DNA of 64,000 nucleotides from Cellulosimicrobium terreum. GTDB taxonomy: Bacteria > Actinomycetota > Actinomycetes > Actinomycetales > Cellulomonadaceae. The translations under genes were made by a program, and so were the position numbers. The notes beneath the pieces were generated by a model that was given only the letters and a program-made list of their open reading frames with translations, ran no database searches and had not been told where the DNA came from. Within the stretch, counting starts at the first letter, position 1. Each line of letters begins with the position of its first letter. Of this stretch, positions 1 to 7,736 are shown one piece after another. The stretch covers positions 1,054,001-1,118,000 of the forward strand of contig JACYFD010000001.1 of assembly GCA_014803435.1 (NCBI GenBank), in the 5' to 3' direction.

Positions 1-1
1 C

Positions 2-631
2 AACGCGGCCGAGCAGCACCTCGACGCCGGCACGACCGCGCTCCTCGTCAACGTCGCTCCCGTCCTCGTCGCCGTCCTCGCCGGGACGCTCCTCGGGGAA
101 GGGTTCCCCCGGCGGCTCCTCGCCGGGATGGCGGTGGCCTTCTCCGGGGTCGCGGTCATCACGGTGACCACCTCGACCGGCCGGGCGGACGTGGTCGGGG
201 TGGCCCTCGGTCTCGGCGCCGCAGCGCTCTACGCCGGTTCCGCCACTGCCCAGAAGCGGCTGCTGTCCCGGGTCGACGCGCTCACCATGACCTGGCTCGG
301 CTGCGTCGCGGGCACCGTCGCGTGCCTCCCGTTCGCGCCCGCGCTCCTGCGCGAGATCGCGGTGGCACCGGGGTCGTCGACCGCGGCGGTGCTCTACCTC
401 GGGTTCTTCCCCACCGCGGTGGCGTTCACGACCTGGGGCTACGCGCTCTCCCGGACCAGCGCCGGCCGCCTGGCGGCGTCGACGTACCTCGTCCCGTCGC
501 TCGTCGTCGTGCTCTCCTGGGCGCTGCTGGCCGAGGTGCCCGCCCCGTTCGCCCTCGTCGGCGGGCTGCTGAGCCTCGCGGGTGTCGCCCTCGCGACGCT
601 CCCGGGCCGACGCCGTCGCGAGGGCCGCTGA
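2..631 (+). CDS. EamA-family (DMT) transporter, C-terminal part
   Basis: The gene is cut by the window edge; the reading frame is open from base 2 and about 209 residues are visible. They are almost wholly hydrophobic helices with short charged loops, and the last part resembles the second EamA repeat (a conserved Ala/Ser-rich stretch followed by an LAEVPAPF-type segment and a final glycine-rich helix). EamA proteins are ten-helix inner-membrane drug/metabolite exporters; no substrate can be assigned. The protein ends in a basic tail (GRRRREGR). It converges on the sigma-factor gene, with only 12 bp between the two stop codons, so no separate terminator fits between them. Confidence 0.8.
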   Translation, partial: NAAEQHLDAGTTALLVNVAPVLVAVLAGTLLGEGFPRRLLAGMAVAFSGVAVITVTTSTGRADVVGVALGLGAAALYAGSATAQKRLLSRVDALTMTWLGCVAGTVACLPFAPALLREIAVAPGSSTAAVLYLGFFPTAVAFTTWGYALSRTSAGRLAASTYLVPSLVVVLSWALLAEVPAPFALVGGLLSLAGVALATLPGRRRREGR

Positions 632-643
632 ACCCCGCCCGCG

Positions 644-1987
644 CTACCGCCCGAGCGCGGCAGCCTTGCGCTCCAGCAGTGCACGCTCGCGCACGTTGGG
701 GCAGAGCCGGATCGCGAGCGCGTACTCGGCCCGGGCCTCGTCGACGTGCCCGAGCCGCCCGAGCAGCTCGGCGCGCACGCTCGGCAGCAGGTGGAACCCG
801 GGCAACCGGTCGGTCGCGACCAGCTCGTCGACGATCGTCAGCCCCGCCGCCGGACCGTAGGCCATCGCGACGGCCACCGCCCGGTTCAGCTCGACGACCG
901 GCGACGGGGCGATCCGCCCGAGCGCCTCGTACAGCAGCACGACCCGCTCCCAGTCGGTCTCCTCGACCGACGGCGCCACGGCGTGGCACTCGGCGATCGC
1001 CGCCTGCAGCCCGTACGCGCCGCGACCCTGGCTCGTCGGCCCCGCCGCACCGACCGTGTCGGCGCGAGCGAGGGCCGCCCGTCCGCGCCGGATCGCGGAC
1101 CGGTCCCACCGGCGTCGGTCCTGGTCAGCGAGCAGGACCGGCGAGCCGTCGGGCGCGGTCCGCGCGGGGAAGCGGGCGGCGGTGAGCTCGAGGAGGGCGA
1201 CGAGCGCATGCGTCTCGTGCTCGTCAGGCACCAGGCCGGCGAGGACGCGCGCGAGCCGGACGGCCTCGTGCGCGAGGTCGGGCCGGAGCCAGTCGTCGCC
1301 CGACGTCGCCGCCGAGCCCTCGGTGAAGATCACGTACAGCACGCCCAGGACGGAGCCGAGGCGCTCGCGGCGACCGTCGGCCGGTGGCACGCCGAACGGC
1401 ACGTGCGCCGCGGCGAGCGTCTTCTTCGCGCGCGTGATGCGGGCCTGGATCGTCGCGGTCGGCACGAGGAACGCCCGCGCGATCTCGTCGCTCGACAGCC
1501 CGCCGACCACGCGCAGCGTGAGCGCGACCTGCGCCTCGCGTGACAGCACCGGGTGGCACGCCACGAACATGAGCGCGAGCACGTCGTCGTCCACCCGGTC
1601 CGGGTCCCACAGCATGTCCTCCCCGCCACCGGTGCCGCCCTCGGGCCCGATCCCGGGACGCGTGCCCGACGACGTCCCCCCGGTCGCGGCGCCGCCCTCG
1701 CTCAGGTCGTGGGCGAGGGCGGCGTACCGCTCGTCGAGCGCGGACCGGCGGCGGAAGGCGTCGATCGCGCGCCGCCTGCCCACCGTGAGCAGCCAGCCCG
1801 ACGGGTTCCGGGGCACGCCGTCGCGCGGCCATGCGACGAGCGCCTCGGCCAGAGCCTCCTGCGCGAGGTCCTCGGCGAGCGCGAAGTCGCCCGTGTACCG
1901 GGCGAGGGCGCCGACGATCCGTGCGGACTCGATGCGCCACACGGCCTCGACCGCGCGCCGGCCGTCGGGCGGTGTCGCGGCGGTCAC
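644..1987 (-). CDS. ECF42-type RNA polymerase sigma factor with C-terminal extension
   Basis: Sigma-70 family, 447 aa. Region 2 lies at about residues 10-82 (SARIVGALARYTGDFALAEDLAQEA, then a WLLTVGRRRAID segment). A Gly-rich linker follows, then region 4 at about 135-195 (LRVVGGLSSDEIARAFLVP, ATIQARITRAKKTL), and a long helical C-terminal part of about 240 residues of the TPR-like type found in ECF42 sigma factors (also annotated DUF6596). The GTG start at 1987 overlaps the stop of the upstream DGPF gene (GTGA), implying translational coupling. Members of this family are co-transcribed with DGPF/YCII proteins, as here, and no anti-sigma gene is present. The input signal is unknown. Confidence 0.9.
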   Translation of the reverse strand: MTAATPPDGRRAVEAVWRIESARIVGALARYTGDFALAEDLAQEALAEALVAWPRDGVPRNPSGWLLTVGRRRAIDAFRRRSALDERYAALAHDLSEGGAATGGTSSGTRPGIGPEGGTGGGEDMLWDPDRVDDDVLALMFVACHPVLSREAQVALTLRVVGGLSSDEIARAFLVPTATIQARITRAKKTLAAAHVPFGVPPADGRRERLGSVLGVLYVIFTEGSAATSGDDWLRPDLAHEAVRLARVLAGLVPDEHETHALVALLELTAARFPARTAPDGSPVLLADQDRRRWDRSAIRRGRAALARADTVGAAGPTSQGRGAYGLQAAIAECHAVAPSVEETDWERVVLLYEALGRIAPSPVVELNRAVAVAMAYGPAAGLTIVDELVATDRLPGFHLLPSVRAELLGRLGHVDEARAEYALAIRLCPNVRERALLERKAAALGR

Positions 1988-2403
1988 AGCTGGCCGGTGG
2001 ACTCCCGCCAGGCCTTCTCCCTGCGGATCCACTCGTTGTCCTGCGGGAACTCGTCGATGGTCGGGACGCGGCGGATCTCGACCTTCGTGCCGGGGCCCGA
2101 GTACGGGAGCCGCTTGGCCCACTCGACGGCCTCCTCCTTGGTCGCGACGTCGAGGATGTAGTAGCCCCCGAAGAGCTCCTTCGTCTCTCCGTACGGGCCG
2201 TCCGTCACGACGGGCACGTCGGACGACAGGTCGACGACCACGCCCTGGGCGGGGTCGTCCAGCCCCTCGGCCGCGAGGAGCACGCCCGCGTGGATGAGCT
2301 CGTCGTTGAAGCGGCCCATGGTCTCGAGCATCTCGTCGAACGAGACGTCCTGGAAAGCCGCCATACCCTCGTCGGTGCTGCGCATGATGAGCATGTACTT
2401 CAT
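1984..2403 (-). CDS. DGPF/YCII-domain protein, partner of the ECF sigma factor
   Basis: 139 aa, a single YCII-related ferredoxin-like domain. It starts MKYMLIMRS, as in most DGPF proteins, and carries the signature as DGPY at residues 68-71. YCII-fold proteins are small cytoplasmic proteins, possibly enzymes, of unproven activity; in actinobacteria and proteobacteria they are typically encoded beside ECF42 sigma factors and are their regulatory targets. The ATG has a GGGAG ribosome site 6 nt upstream, and a sigma-factor-specific promoter can be recognised about 50-80 bp upstream. The stop overlaps the sigma gene by 4 bp. Confidence 0.9.
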   Translation of the reverse strand: MKYMLIMRSTDEGMAAFQDVSFDEMLETMGRFNDELIHAGVLLAAEGLDDPAQGVVVDLSSDVPVVTDGPYGETKELFGGYYILDVATKEEAVEWAKRLPYSGPGTKVEIRRVPTIDEFPQDNEWIRREKAWRESTGQL

Positions 2404-2454
2404 CGTTCACTCCCGGTGTCGGTGGGCCGGTCCATCCGACCCTCTCATCCACAG

Positions 2455-2481
2455 GTCGAACGGGACAGGGCCAGATCGACA
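2455..2481 (-). promoter_or_regulatory. Putative ECF42-dependent promoter of the DGPF-sigma operon
   Basis: On the minus strand TGTCGA (2481-2476) is followed after 17 nt by CGAC (2458-2455). This matches the -35 TGTCGA and -10 CGAC-like elements described for ECF42 targets. It sits about 50 bp before the DGPF start codon, so the operon would be autoregulated. The element assignment relies on remembered consensus and is inferred. Confidence 0.6.
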
Positions 2482-2508
2482 CGACGCGTCGCCCTGCCGT
2501 GAGACGAC

Positions 2509-3537
2509 CTAGCCGATCGAGCCCAGGTCTTGCTCGCGGACCTCGTGCTCGAGCGTGAGACCACGACGGAACCGCTCGACCTCACCGGCGACGACAGCGC
2601 CCTGGGCGAATCGGCCCTGGACCGTCGCGGCGGCGTGGTGCGGCGTGAGCACGACGTTCGGCAACCCTCGCAGCGGGTGGTCGACCGGGAGCGGCTCGGT
2701 GTCGAACACGTCCAGCGCCGCGGAGATCCGGCCGGTCGCGAGCGCGTCCACGAGCGCGGACTCGTCCGTGAGCCACGAGCGGGCGGTGTTGACGAGCCCG
2801 GCGTGGTCCGGCATCAGGGCGAGCTCGCGCGCACCGAGGAGGTGGTGGGTCTCGGGGAGCACAGGCGCGTGGAGCATCGTCACCCGGCTCGTGGCGAGGA
2901 GCTCGTCGAGCGGGACGAGCCGGGCGCCGAGCTCCGCGGCGGCCTCGGCGTCGAGCGTCGGGTCGGCGACCACGACCTCCGCCCCCAGCGCCCGCAGCAT
3001 CGTGATCGCCGCGCGTCCGGTGCGCGACGCGCCGACCACTCCGACGCGCGTCCCTGCGACCTCGTACCGAGGCGGTGCCGACTCGGCGTCGGCCCAGGGC
3101 GCGCCGTCGTGCAGCGCGTTGTGGAAGGACGGGACCTGGTGCAGCAGGGCGAGGGCGAACGTCACCGACACCTCGGCCACGGGGCGCGCCATCGCCTGCC
3201 CGGCCTGCGTGACGCGCACGCCGCGGGCCCACAGTTCCGGCGACACGAACGGCTTGACCGACGACCCCGTGTGCGCGACGAGGCGCAGGCCGGGGAGGCG
3301 GTCGAGCGTCGCGGCGTCGAGGCGGGGGGTTCCCCACGAGATCACGAGCACGTCGACGTCGTCGCGCGCGGCGGCCGGCATCGCCTCGAGTGCGTCGACG
3401 AGCGCCGCCGGGGCATCGACGAGGATCAGCGGCCCGGTCGCGGCGACCCGGTTCCAGGTCGCCGGCTCGAACAGCTCGGCGCGCAGCCACGGCGCGACGG
3501 CGACGAGGGCGCCCGGGTGCCGGCGGGGCGCTGTCAT
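2509..3537 (-). CDS. D-isomer specific 2-hydroxyacid dehydrogenase family protein
   Basis: 342 aa. Two Rossmann-type domains; the nucleotide-binding turn is GVVGASRTGR at about residues 166-175, and the family's catalytic Arg (NTARSWL), Glu (DTEPLP) and His (TPHHAA) are all present. It would interconvert a 2-hydroxy acid and a 2-keto acid with NAD(P). The ATG at 3537 overlaps the stop of the aldolase-like gene (ATGA); an in-frame ATG 9 nt earlier is possible. It is the last gene of a seven-gene operon beginning at 10373, so it probably acts on a keto or hydroxy acid from the imported sugar. The true substrate is unknown. Confidence 0.88.
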   Translation of the reverse strand: MTAPRRHPGALVAVAPWLRAELFEPATWNRVAATGPLILVDAPAALVDALEAMPAAARDDVDVLVISWGTPRLDAATLDRLPGLRLVAHTGSSVKPFVSPELWARGVRVTQAGQAMARPVAEVSVTFALALLHQVPSFHNALHDGAPWADAESAPPRYEVAGTRVGVVGASRTGRAAITMLRALGAEVVVADPTLDAEAAAELGARLVPLDELLATSRVTMLHAPVLPETHHLLGARELALMPDHAGLVNTARSWLTDESALVDALATGRISAALDVFDTEPLPVDHPLRGLPNVVLTPHHAAATVQGRFAQGAVVAGEVERFRRGLTLEHEVREQDLGSIG

Positions 3538-4718
3538 CGCAACCATGCCTCGAGGTGCTCCGCGACGAGCGCGTCGTCGGCCTCGGCGAGCCACGGGTAC
3601 GACGCCGTCACGCGCGTCAGCTCGTCGCCCTGCCCGGGGGAGAGCGCCTCGTCGGGGTCGAGGCACCAGGTGCCCTCGAGCAGGCCCTGCCGGCGCAACA
3701 CCTCGTGCACCCCGGCGATGACACCGGCGAAGTCGTGGGCGGCGTCGAACACGGCGGCGTTGGCGTCGGTGAGACCCGAGGCGCGCGCGGTGAGCGTCGC
3801 CAGGGCGGCGTGGTCCGGGACCATGGGGCCGCCGTCGGGGCCGATGCCCTGTGCGGCGTGCGCGAGGCGCAGGGTCTCGACCGCGCCCCGCGTCCACACG
3901 GCCCACTGCCCGAGGAGCCCGCCGACGAACCGTGCGGCGAAGGTCGAGGACCGACCCTCCGCGTCGGTCACCGGGACGTCGAGGCGCTGCGTGAGGTCGG
4001 CGACGATCGCGTCGTCGTTGCCCGTGTACAGCGCGATCTCGTCCCCGCGGCCTGACGCCGCGACACCGTGCAGCACGTCGAGCGTGCGGTAGCGGTGGAA
4101 CGGCGCTGCCTTGATCGCGACGACCGCCTCGATCGCGGCGTACTCGCGCCAGAAGTCCACGGAGAGCCGCGGGCCGCCGATCGCCTCCTGCAGGTAGAAG
4201 CCGATGACGGGCAGCACCTCACCGACAGCGCGCGCACGCTCGAGCAGCACCCTCTCGACCTCGTCGCGCGAGCCGGCGAGGCTCGGCACGCGGGGCGCGA
4301 GCAGGACGGCGTCGTACCCGAGCGAGGCGGCCAGCTCGGCCTCGGCGACCGCTTGCCGGACGTCCCCGGCCGCGCCCGCGACCTGCACGAGCGGGCGCGG
4401 ACCGGCGTGTGCGGAGCCGGCGGGCGGACGGCCCGCGATCGTGTCGCGCGAGACCTCGGCCGCGAGCTCGAGCACGGGGCGCAGCAGGCCGTGCTCACGG
4501 ATCTCGAACTGCGTGGTGTGCACGCCGACGGCCACGCCCCCGGCACCGGCCGCGTGGTAGTAGCGCGTCAGCGCACGCTGGCGGCGCTCGTCGAGACGGC
4601 GGTCCACGTCGAGCGCGAGCGGCTGCGCGGGGATGACGGTGCCGGCACGCAGGAGCGCAGCGACGTCGTCGGCGAGGCGAGGTACCGCCGTCGGGGTCGT
4701 CGAGGTGGGCGCAGCCAT
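3534..4718 (-). CDS. Dihydrodipicolinate synthase/NAL-superfamily protein (DUF993 type)
   Basis: 394 aa, longer than the roughly 300-residue DHDPS core. The sequence fits a TIM-barrel class I aldolase. The Schiff-base lysine is probably the K of VVAIKAAPF, followed by a strand (DEIALYTGNDDAI) as in the superfamily. Such enzymes cleave or form 2-keto acids through a lysine imine. The TGATG junction with the upstream epimerase gene and the ATGA junction downstream show tight coupling. In this operon it may cleave a 2-keto-3-deoxy sugar acid or a related keto intermediate; that role is inferred. Family members with this extended N-terminus recur in sugar catabolic loci but are not biochemically defined as far as I know. 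Confidence 0.8.
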   Translation of the reverse strand: MAAPTSTTPTAVPRLADDVAALLRAGTVIPAQPLALDVDRRLDERRQRALTRYYHAAGAGGVAVGVHTTQFEIREHGLLRPVLELAAEVSRDTIAGRPPAGSAHAGPRPLVQVAGAAGDVRQAVAEAELAASLGYDAVLLAPRVPSLAGSRDEVERVLLERARAVGEVLPVIGFYLQEAIGGPRLSVDFWREYAAIEAVVAIKAAPFHRYRTLDVLHGVAASGRGDEIALYTGNDDAIVADLTQRLDVPVTDAEGRSSTFAARFVGGLLGQWAVWTRGAVETLRLAHAAQGIGPDGGPMVPDHAALATLTARASGLTDANAAVFDAAHDFAGVIAGVHEVLRRQGLLEGTWCLDPDEALSPGQGDELTRVTASYPWLAEADDALVAEHLEAWLR

Positions 4719-5803
4719 CAGAACGCCCCGTCGCGCACGGCGAACTTGGTCGGCCTGCCGCTCGTCGGCAGGTCCGCCGCGAGCCACTGCGCCTGCCAGT
4801 CGACGAGCGTGCGCAGCGGGACCTGCGGATAGCCGAACAGCTCGTGGCAGCGGCTCGCGTCGTTGAGCAGCGCGGTGGGCGACGGCTCTCCGGCGAACGT
4901 GACGTCGCGGTCCAGGCCGCGGCCGAGCAGCTCGGCGATGCGCCGCACCGAGGCGGTCTCCGGGCCGGTGAGGTTGAGCGCCGTCGCGGGAGCGCTCGCG
5001 ACCCCGAGCGCACGCAGCGCGACCTCGTTCGCGTACCCCTGCCACACGACGTTCACGTGCCCCGTCGTGAGGTCGACGGGCTCGCCCGCAAGGATCGGCG
5101 ACGCGACGTCGAACAGGACCCCGTAGCGGAGGTCGACGGCGTAGTTGAGCCGGATCGTCGCGACCTTCGTGCCGCGCGTCAGTGCCGCGTGCTGGAGCAC
5201 GCGCTCGCGACCGAGGCAGCTCATCGCGTACTCGCCGACGGGGCCGACGGGGTCGTCCTCCGAGCATCCGCCCGACTCGACCGGGACGAGAGGGTAGACG
5301 TTGCCCGTCGAGAACGCGGCGATCGTCGAGTCCGCGTACCGGCGTGCGACGTCGTGCACGAGCGCGGCGTTCGCCGCCCATGCGAGCGACGGGGCGGAGG
5401 CCGTACCGAACTTCGCGCCGACCATGTAGACGACGTCGGCGCCGTCGGGCAGGGTGGCGAGGTCCGCGTCGGGAGCGAGGAGGTCCGCCGCGACGACGTT
5501 CACCCCGGCCTCGCGCAGGCGGTCCGCCTGCGCGGCGTCGGACCAGCGGGAGACGGCGTGCACCGCGTCCCCCGTGCGTCCGGCGGCGTCGAGCGCGCGG
5601 CGTGCGAGGACGGTCAGCGACGGCCCCATCTTGCCGCCCGCGCCGAGGATGACGAGGTCGCCGGAGCGGGCGGCCACGTCCTCGACGAGAGCCGGCGACG
5701 GCGTCGTCAGGAGCTCCTCGAGCTCCGCGACCGACGCGGGCGCCTTCGGGGTGGGGAGGGTAGAGCTCTGCTGGGGCGTGTGCTGGGCCATGTGACGGGT
5801 CAT
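4718..5803 (-). CDS. NAD-dependent epimerase/dehydratase family protein
   Basis: 361 aa, an extended SDR. After about 40 non-conserved N-terminal residues comes the nucleotide-binding motif LVILGAGGKMGPS. The centre has FSTGNVYPL and a YAMSCLGRE segment, where Y and a downstream residue occupy the YxxxK area but the lysine is replaced, so canonical SDR chemistry is uncertain. The C-terminal substrate domain is typical of UDP-sugar epimerase-like proteins. The start at 5803 gives an ATGA overlap with the permease stop; an ATG at 5791 is an alternative with an AAGGG about 12 nt upstream. It belongs to the sugar-uptake operon and probably modifies the imported sugar or a derivative. Confidence 0.82.
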   Translation of the reverse strand: MTRHMAQHTPQQSSTLPTPKAPASVAELEELLTTPSPALVEDVAARSGDLVILGAGGKMGPSLTVLARRALDAAGRTGDAVHAVSRWSDAAQADRLREAGVNVVAADLLAPDADLATLPDGADVVYMVGAKFGTASAPSLAWAANAALVHDVARRYADSTIAAFSTGNVYPLVPVESGGCSEDDPVGPVGEYAMSCLGRERVLQHAALTRGTKVATIRLNYAVDLRYGVLFDVASPILAGEPVDLTTGHVNVVWQGYANEVALRALGVASAPATALNLTGPETASVRRIAELLGRGLDRDVTFAGEPSPTALLNDASRCHELFGYPQVPLRTLVDWQAQWLAADLPTSGRPTKFAVRDGAF

Positions 5804-6720
5804 CCCTTGATTCCGGACGAGGTGACGCCTTCGACGAAGAAGCGCTGGGCGACGAGGTACGAGGCGAAGATGGGGACGAACGAGATCGTGGCGCCCGCCA
5901 GGACCATGTTCAGCGGGACGTCCTGCTGCTGGAGCGACGCGATCCCGACGGTCAGGGTCCAGTGGTCGGTGCCCTGGCCGATGATGAGCGGCCACAGGAA
6001 GTCGTTCCAGTGCCACAGGAACACGAACGTCCCGAGCGTGGCGAGGATCGGCTTGCACAGCGGCAGCACGATGGTGAGGAAGATCCGCCACTCCGAGGCG
6101 CCGTCGAGCTTCGCGGCCTCGAAGAGGTCGTCGGGCAGGTCGATGATGAACTGCCGCATGAGGAACACGGCCTGCGCGTTCGCGAGCGTCGGCAGGATCA
6201 GGCCCCAGTAGGTGTCGAGCCCGCCCGCCTGCGCGATGAGGATGAAGGTCGGGATGAGCGTCACGTGGTAGGGGACCATGACCATGGCGAGGAACGACCA
6301 GAACATCGCCTCGCGGCCGGGGAACTTCTTCTTCGCGAACGCGTAGCCCGCCATCGACGCGAGCAGCAGCACCGCGACGACGGACACGACCGAGTAGACG
6401 AGCGTGTTGGCGAGCCACGTGCCGATGTTGCCTGCGCCGAGCACCCGGTCGTACGCCTCGGTCGTCAGGTTCGTGGGCAGGAGCGACGCGGGGAAGTCGA
6501 TCGCCGCGGCAGGCTTCAACGACAGCACGACCATCGCGTAGAACGGGAAGATCGTCACGACCGCGGCGAGGGACAGCACGACGTAGCGCACGACCTTGCC
6601 GCGCACGGAAAGGTCGTTCGCGCCGGAGCGGCCGCGGCGGCGCCGGGTCGTCGCCGGGCGTACCGGCATCGCGGCGCCCTCGAGCACCCTGCCGGCGGTG
6701 GTGGGGTCGGCGGTGGTCAC
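5800..6720 (-). CDS. Carbohydrate ABC transporter permease (MalG type)
   Basis: 306 aa with about six membrane helices. The EAA loop that docks the ATPase is seen as EAAKLDGASEWRIFLTIVLP, and the protein ends in the IKG tail characteristic of CUT1 MalG-like permeases. The GTG start at 6720 overlaps the preceding permease stop (GTGA) and has a strong GGGAGGGA ribosome site; a later ATG at 6669 is less likely. It works with the MalF-type permease and the lipoprotein encoded just upstream. No ATPase is encoded in the operon, so a shared MsiK-like ATPase elsewhere probably energises it, as in many actinobacteria. Confidence 0.95.
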   Translation of the reverse strand: MTTADPTTAGRVLEGAAMPVRPATTRRRRGRSGANDLSVRGKVVRYVVLSLAAVVTIFPFYAMVVLSLKPAAAIDFPASLLPTNLTTEAYDRVLGAGNIGTWLANTLVYSVVSVVAVLLLASMAGYAFAKKKFPGREAMFWSFLAMVMVPYHVTLIPTFILIAQAGGLDTYWGLILPTLANAQAVFLMRQFIIDLPDDLFEAAKLDGASEWRIFLTIVLPLCKPILATLGTFVFLWHWNDFLWPLIIGQGTDHWTLTVGIASLQQQDVPLNMVLAGATISFVPIFASYLVAQRFFVEGVTSSGIKG

Positions 6721-7664
6721 TTGTCCCTCCCGATGGCGTAGCGCTGGATCAGGGCGACGACGAGCGTCACGACGAAGAGCGCCACGCCGAGCGCGCTCGC
6801 ATACCCGAGGTCGAAGTACTTGAAGCCCTGGTCGTAGATGTAGAAGACCATGTTGTAGCTCGCGCGGGCCGGGCCCCCGGCCGTCATGACGTAGACGAGG
6901 TCGAAGATCTGGAACGACGCGGTCGTCTCGATGACGGCGAGGAAGAACAGGGTCGGCTTGAGCTGGGGCACGATGATGTGCCAGAACCGCTTCCACGGTC
7001 CGGCGCCGTCGATCGCCGCCGCCTCCTCGAGCTCGCGCGGCAGGTCCTGCATACGGGCGAGGAGGATGAGCATCCCGTACCCGAAGCGCGACCAGATCGC
7101 GACCATCGCGAGCGCGGGGAGGACCAGCAGCGTCGAGCCGAGCCACGAGTCGCGCGAGAAGCCGAGCGATCCCATGAGGGCGGACCACGGCCCGTTCGAC
7201 GAGAAGACCCAGGTGAACACGGTCGCCGCGAGCACGAGGCTCGTGACGACGGGCAGGAAGAACACCGAGCGGTAGAAGCCGGACCCGCGGAACGACCGGC
7301 GCACCATGAGCGCCATGAAGGTCGAGATCGCGAGGGACACCGGGACGATGAGGAGGCTCAGCACGATCGTGACGCGCATCGCCGACCAGAAGACCGGGTC
7401 GTCGACCATGCGGCGGAAGTTCTCGACTCCCGTCCACTCGGCGCCGACACCGATCGTGTAGTCGAAGAAGCTCAGCGCCACGCCCGCGATCGCCGGACCG
7501 AAGCGGAAGACGAGGAAGAGGATGAAGACGGGCAGCGCGAACAGCAGGCCGATCCGGGCCTCGCGGCGCTGGACGATCCGACGTGTCGAACCTCGCGCGG
7601 GTGGACGCGTGGCGGGCGTTCGGTCGGACTGGAGCTCGTCCGAGGTGGGGGCGGTCGCGGTCAT
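6717..7664 (-). CDS. Sugar ABC transporter permease (MalF type)
   Basis: 315 aa, six predicted membrane segments after a basic cytoplasmic N-terminus (RRIVQRREARIG). The EAA motif reads EAAAIDGAGPWKRFWHIIVP. The ATG at 7664 has an AGGAG 7 nt upstream. It forms the CUT1 translocation pore with the MalG-type protein. It is separated from the binding-protein gene by a 72-bp gap that holds a very strong hairpin, so its expression is probably much lower than that of the lipoprotein. Confidence 0.95.
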   Translation of the reverse strand: MTATAPTSDELQSDRTPATRPPARGSTRRIVQRREARIGLLFALPVFILFLVFRFGPAIAGVALSFFDYTIGVGAEWTGVENFRRMVDDPVFWSAMRVTIVLSLLIVPVSLAISTFMALMVRRSFRGSGFYRSVFFLPVVTSLVLAATVFTWVFSSNGPWSALMGSLGFSRDSWLGSTLLVLPALAMVAIWSRFGYGMLILLARMQDLPRELEEAAAIDGAGPWKRFWHIIVPQLKPTLFFLAVIETTASFQIFDLVYVMTAGGPARASYNMVFYIYDQGFKYFDLGYASALGVALFVVTLVVALIQRYAIGRDK

Positions 7665-7690
7665 GGGGTCTCCTCTCGTACCGCGCAGGA

Positions 7691-7731
7691 CCGTGGTGCG
7701 GGCAGCCGGGGGAAGGCTGCCCGCACCACGG
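7691..7731 (-). terminator. 17-bp perfect intercistronic hairpin between binding-protein and permease genes
   Basis: Left arm 7691-7707 and right arm 7715-7731 are perfectly complementary, with a 7-nt loop (GGGGGAA). No U-tract follows on the minus strand, so it may act as a partial terminator or as a 3'-end mRNA stabiliser that raises the level of the binding protein over the permeases, as known for several binding-protein-dependent operons. Confidence 0.75.
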
Positions 7732-7736
7732 GTCGG

